The position numbers were made by a program, and so were the translations under genes. Below are positions 15,320-15,509 of a DNA stretch of 15,509 bases, one piece after another. The stretch is from Bacteroidales bacterium (GTDB lineage: Bacteria; Bacteroidota; Bacteroidia; Bacteroidales; SM23-62). The stretch is taken from assembly GCA_016783865.1 (NCBI GenBank), contig JADHVS010000101.1, positions 1 through 15,509 on the forward strand. The letters are read 5' to 3'. The notes beneath the pieces are model-generated. The model saw only the letters and a program-made list of their open reading frames with translations, made no database searches and was not told where the DNA came from. Every line of letters starts with the position of its first letter. Position 1 is the first letter of the stretch.

Positions 15320-15509
15320 TCATAGACCTTCATAATATTTTCGGCAATAACATTTTCACGAAAACTTTGGGCGTGGTTGTATCCCTTCTCAATCATCCTC
15401 TTTCGTAATTCGCTGTCATTCAAAACTTTCACAACCGCTTCTCCCAGCTCGTCAACATTTCCAGGTTCCGCATACATTGAATGTTCCCCTCCGGCTTCTG
15501 CAAAACAAC
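15301..15509 (-). CDS. Glycosyltransferase (GT4/GT1-like), C-terminal fragment
   Basis: The last 68 residues of a gene whose start lies beyond the window, read in the frame whose first full codon ends at 15507 and ending at TAG 15301-15303. The translation contains FAEAGGEHSMYAEPGNVDEL, then AVVKVLNDSELRKRM and ENVIAENIMKVYEEV. This matches the nucleotide-sugar-binding end of family 4 glycosyltransferases (a Gly-rich loop, a valine/proline-rich turn, D/N-xxxLA-like helix, then a final helix with the SFxxxxxAxxxxxxY pattern). The acceptor and donor cannot be told from this part. It lies upstream of the Sua5-type gene on the same strand. Confidence 0.75.
   Translation of the reverse strand, partial: CFAEAGGEHSMYAEPGNVDELGEAVVKVLNDSELRKRMIEKGYNHAQSFRENVIAENIMKVYEEVTGY

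Overview
The window reads as chromosomal DNA of a member of the Bacteroidota, probably a Bacteroidales/Marinilabiliales-like lineage (order-level placement is tentative). Supporting signs are two close matches to the Bacteroidota -7 promoter element TAnnTTTG, weak or absent Shine-Dalgarno sequences, a DnaE-TrxA neighbourhood, a bS16 protein with a C-terminal extension, a head-GIN (DUF2807) exported protein, and a very large sensor built from two-component-regulator propeller repeats.

Layout. At 1-1096 lies the 3' part of ribD (riboflavin synthesis). At 1219-6765 two large exported/membrane signalling proteins run on the + strand: a TPR / Ig-like / caspase (C14) protein, then a 14-repeat beta-propeller + Y_Y_Y + transmembrane + coiled-coil + SpoIIE/PP2C phosphatase protein. 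At 6763-7283, between two convergent genes, sits a compact unit of about 520 bp. It is a four-helix-bundle (23S rRNA IVS-type) gene broken by an in-frame TGA and bounded by inverted arrays of a 9-bp repeat whose tips coincide with the stop codons of both neighbours. At 7281-11938 a minus-strand group dnaE > trxA > LOG-family gene follows, with two 105-bp tandem repeats between dnaE and trxA. At 11939-12297 is a divergent intergenic region with dyad symmetries and the rpsP promoter. At 12298-14650 the + strand carries rpsP (greatly extended), rimM and a head-GIN protein. At 14704-15509 the minus strand carries a Sua5/YrdC tRNA-modification gene downstream of the truncated end of a glycosyltransferase gene.

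How the genes relate. Most are housekeeping: riboflavin, DNA replication, redox, ribosome assembly and tRNA t6A. The accessory interest is in the caspase/phosphatase pair, the four-helix-bundle element, and the unusual density of short tandem repeats (6-, 7-, 9- and 105-bp units) that begin at or within a few bases of stop codons in many of the intergenic gaps. Several gaps carry related degenerate 7-bp arrays. No tRNA, rRNA or CRISPR array was seen.
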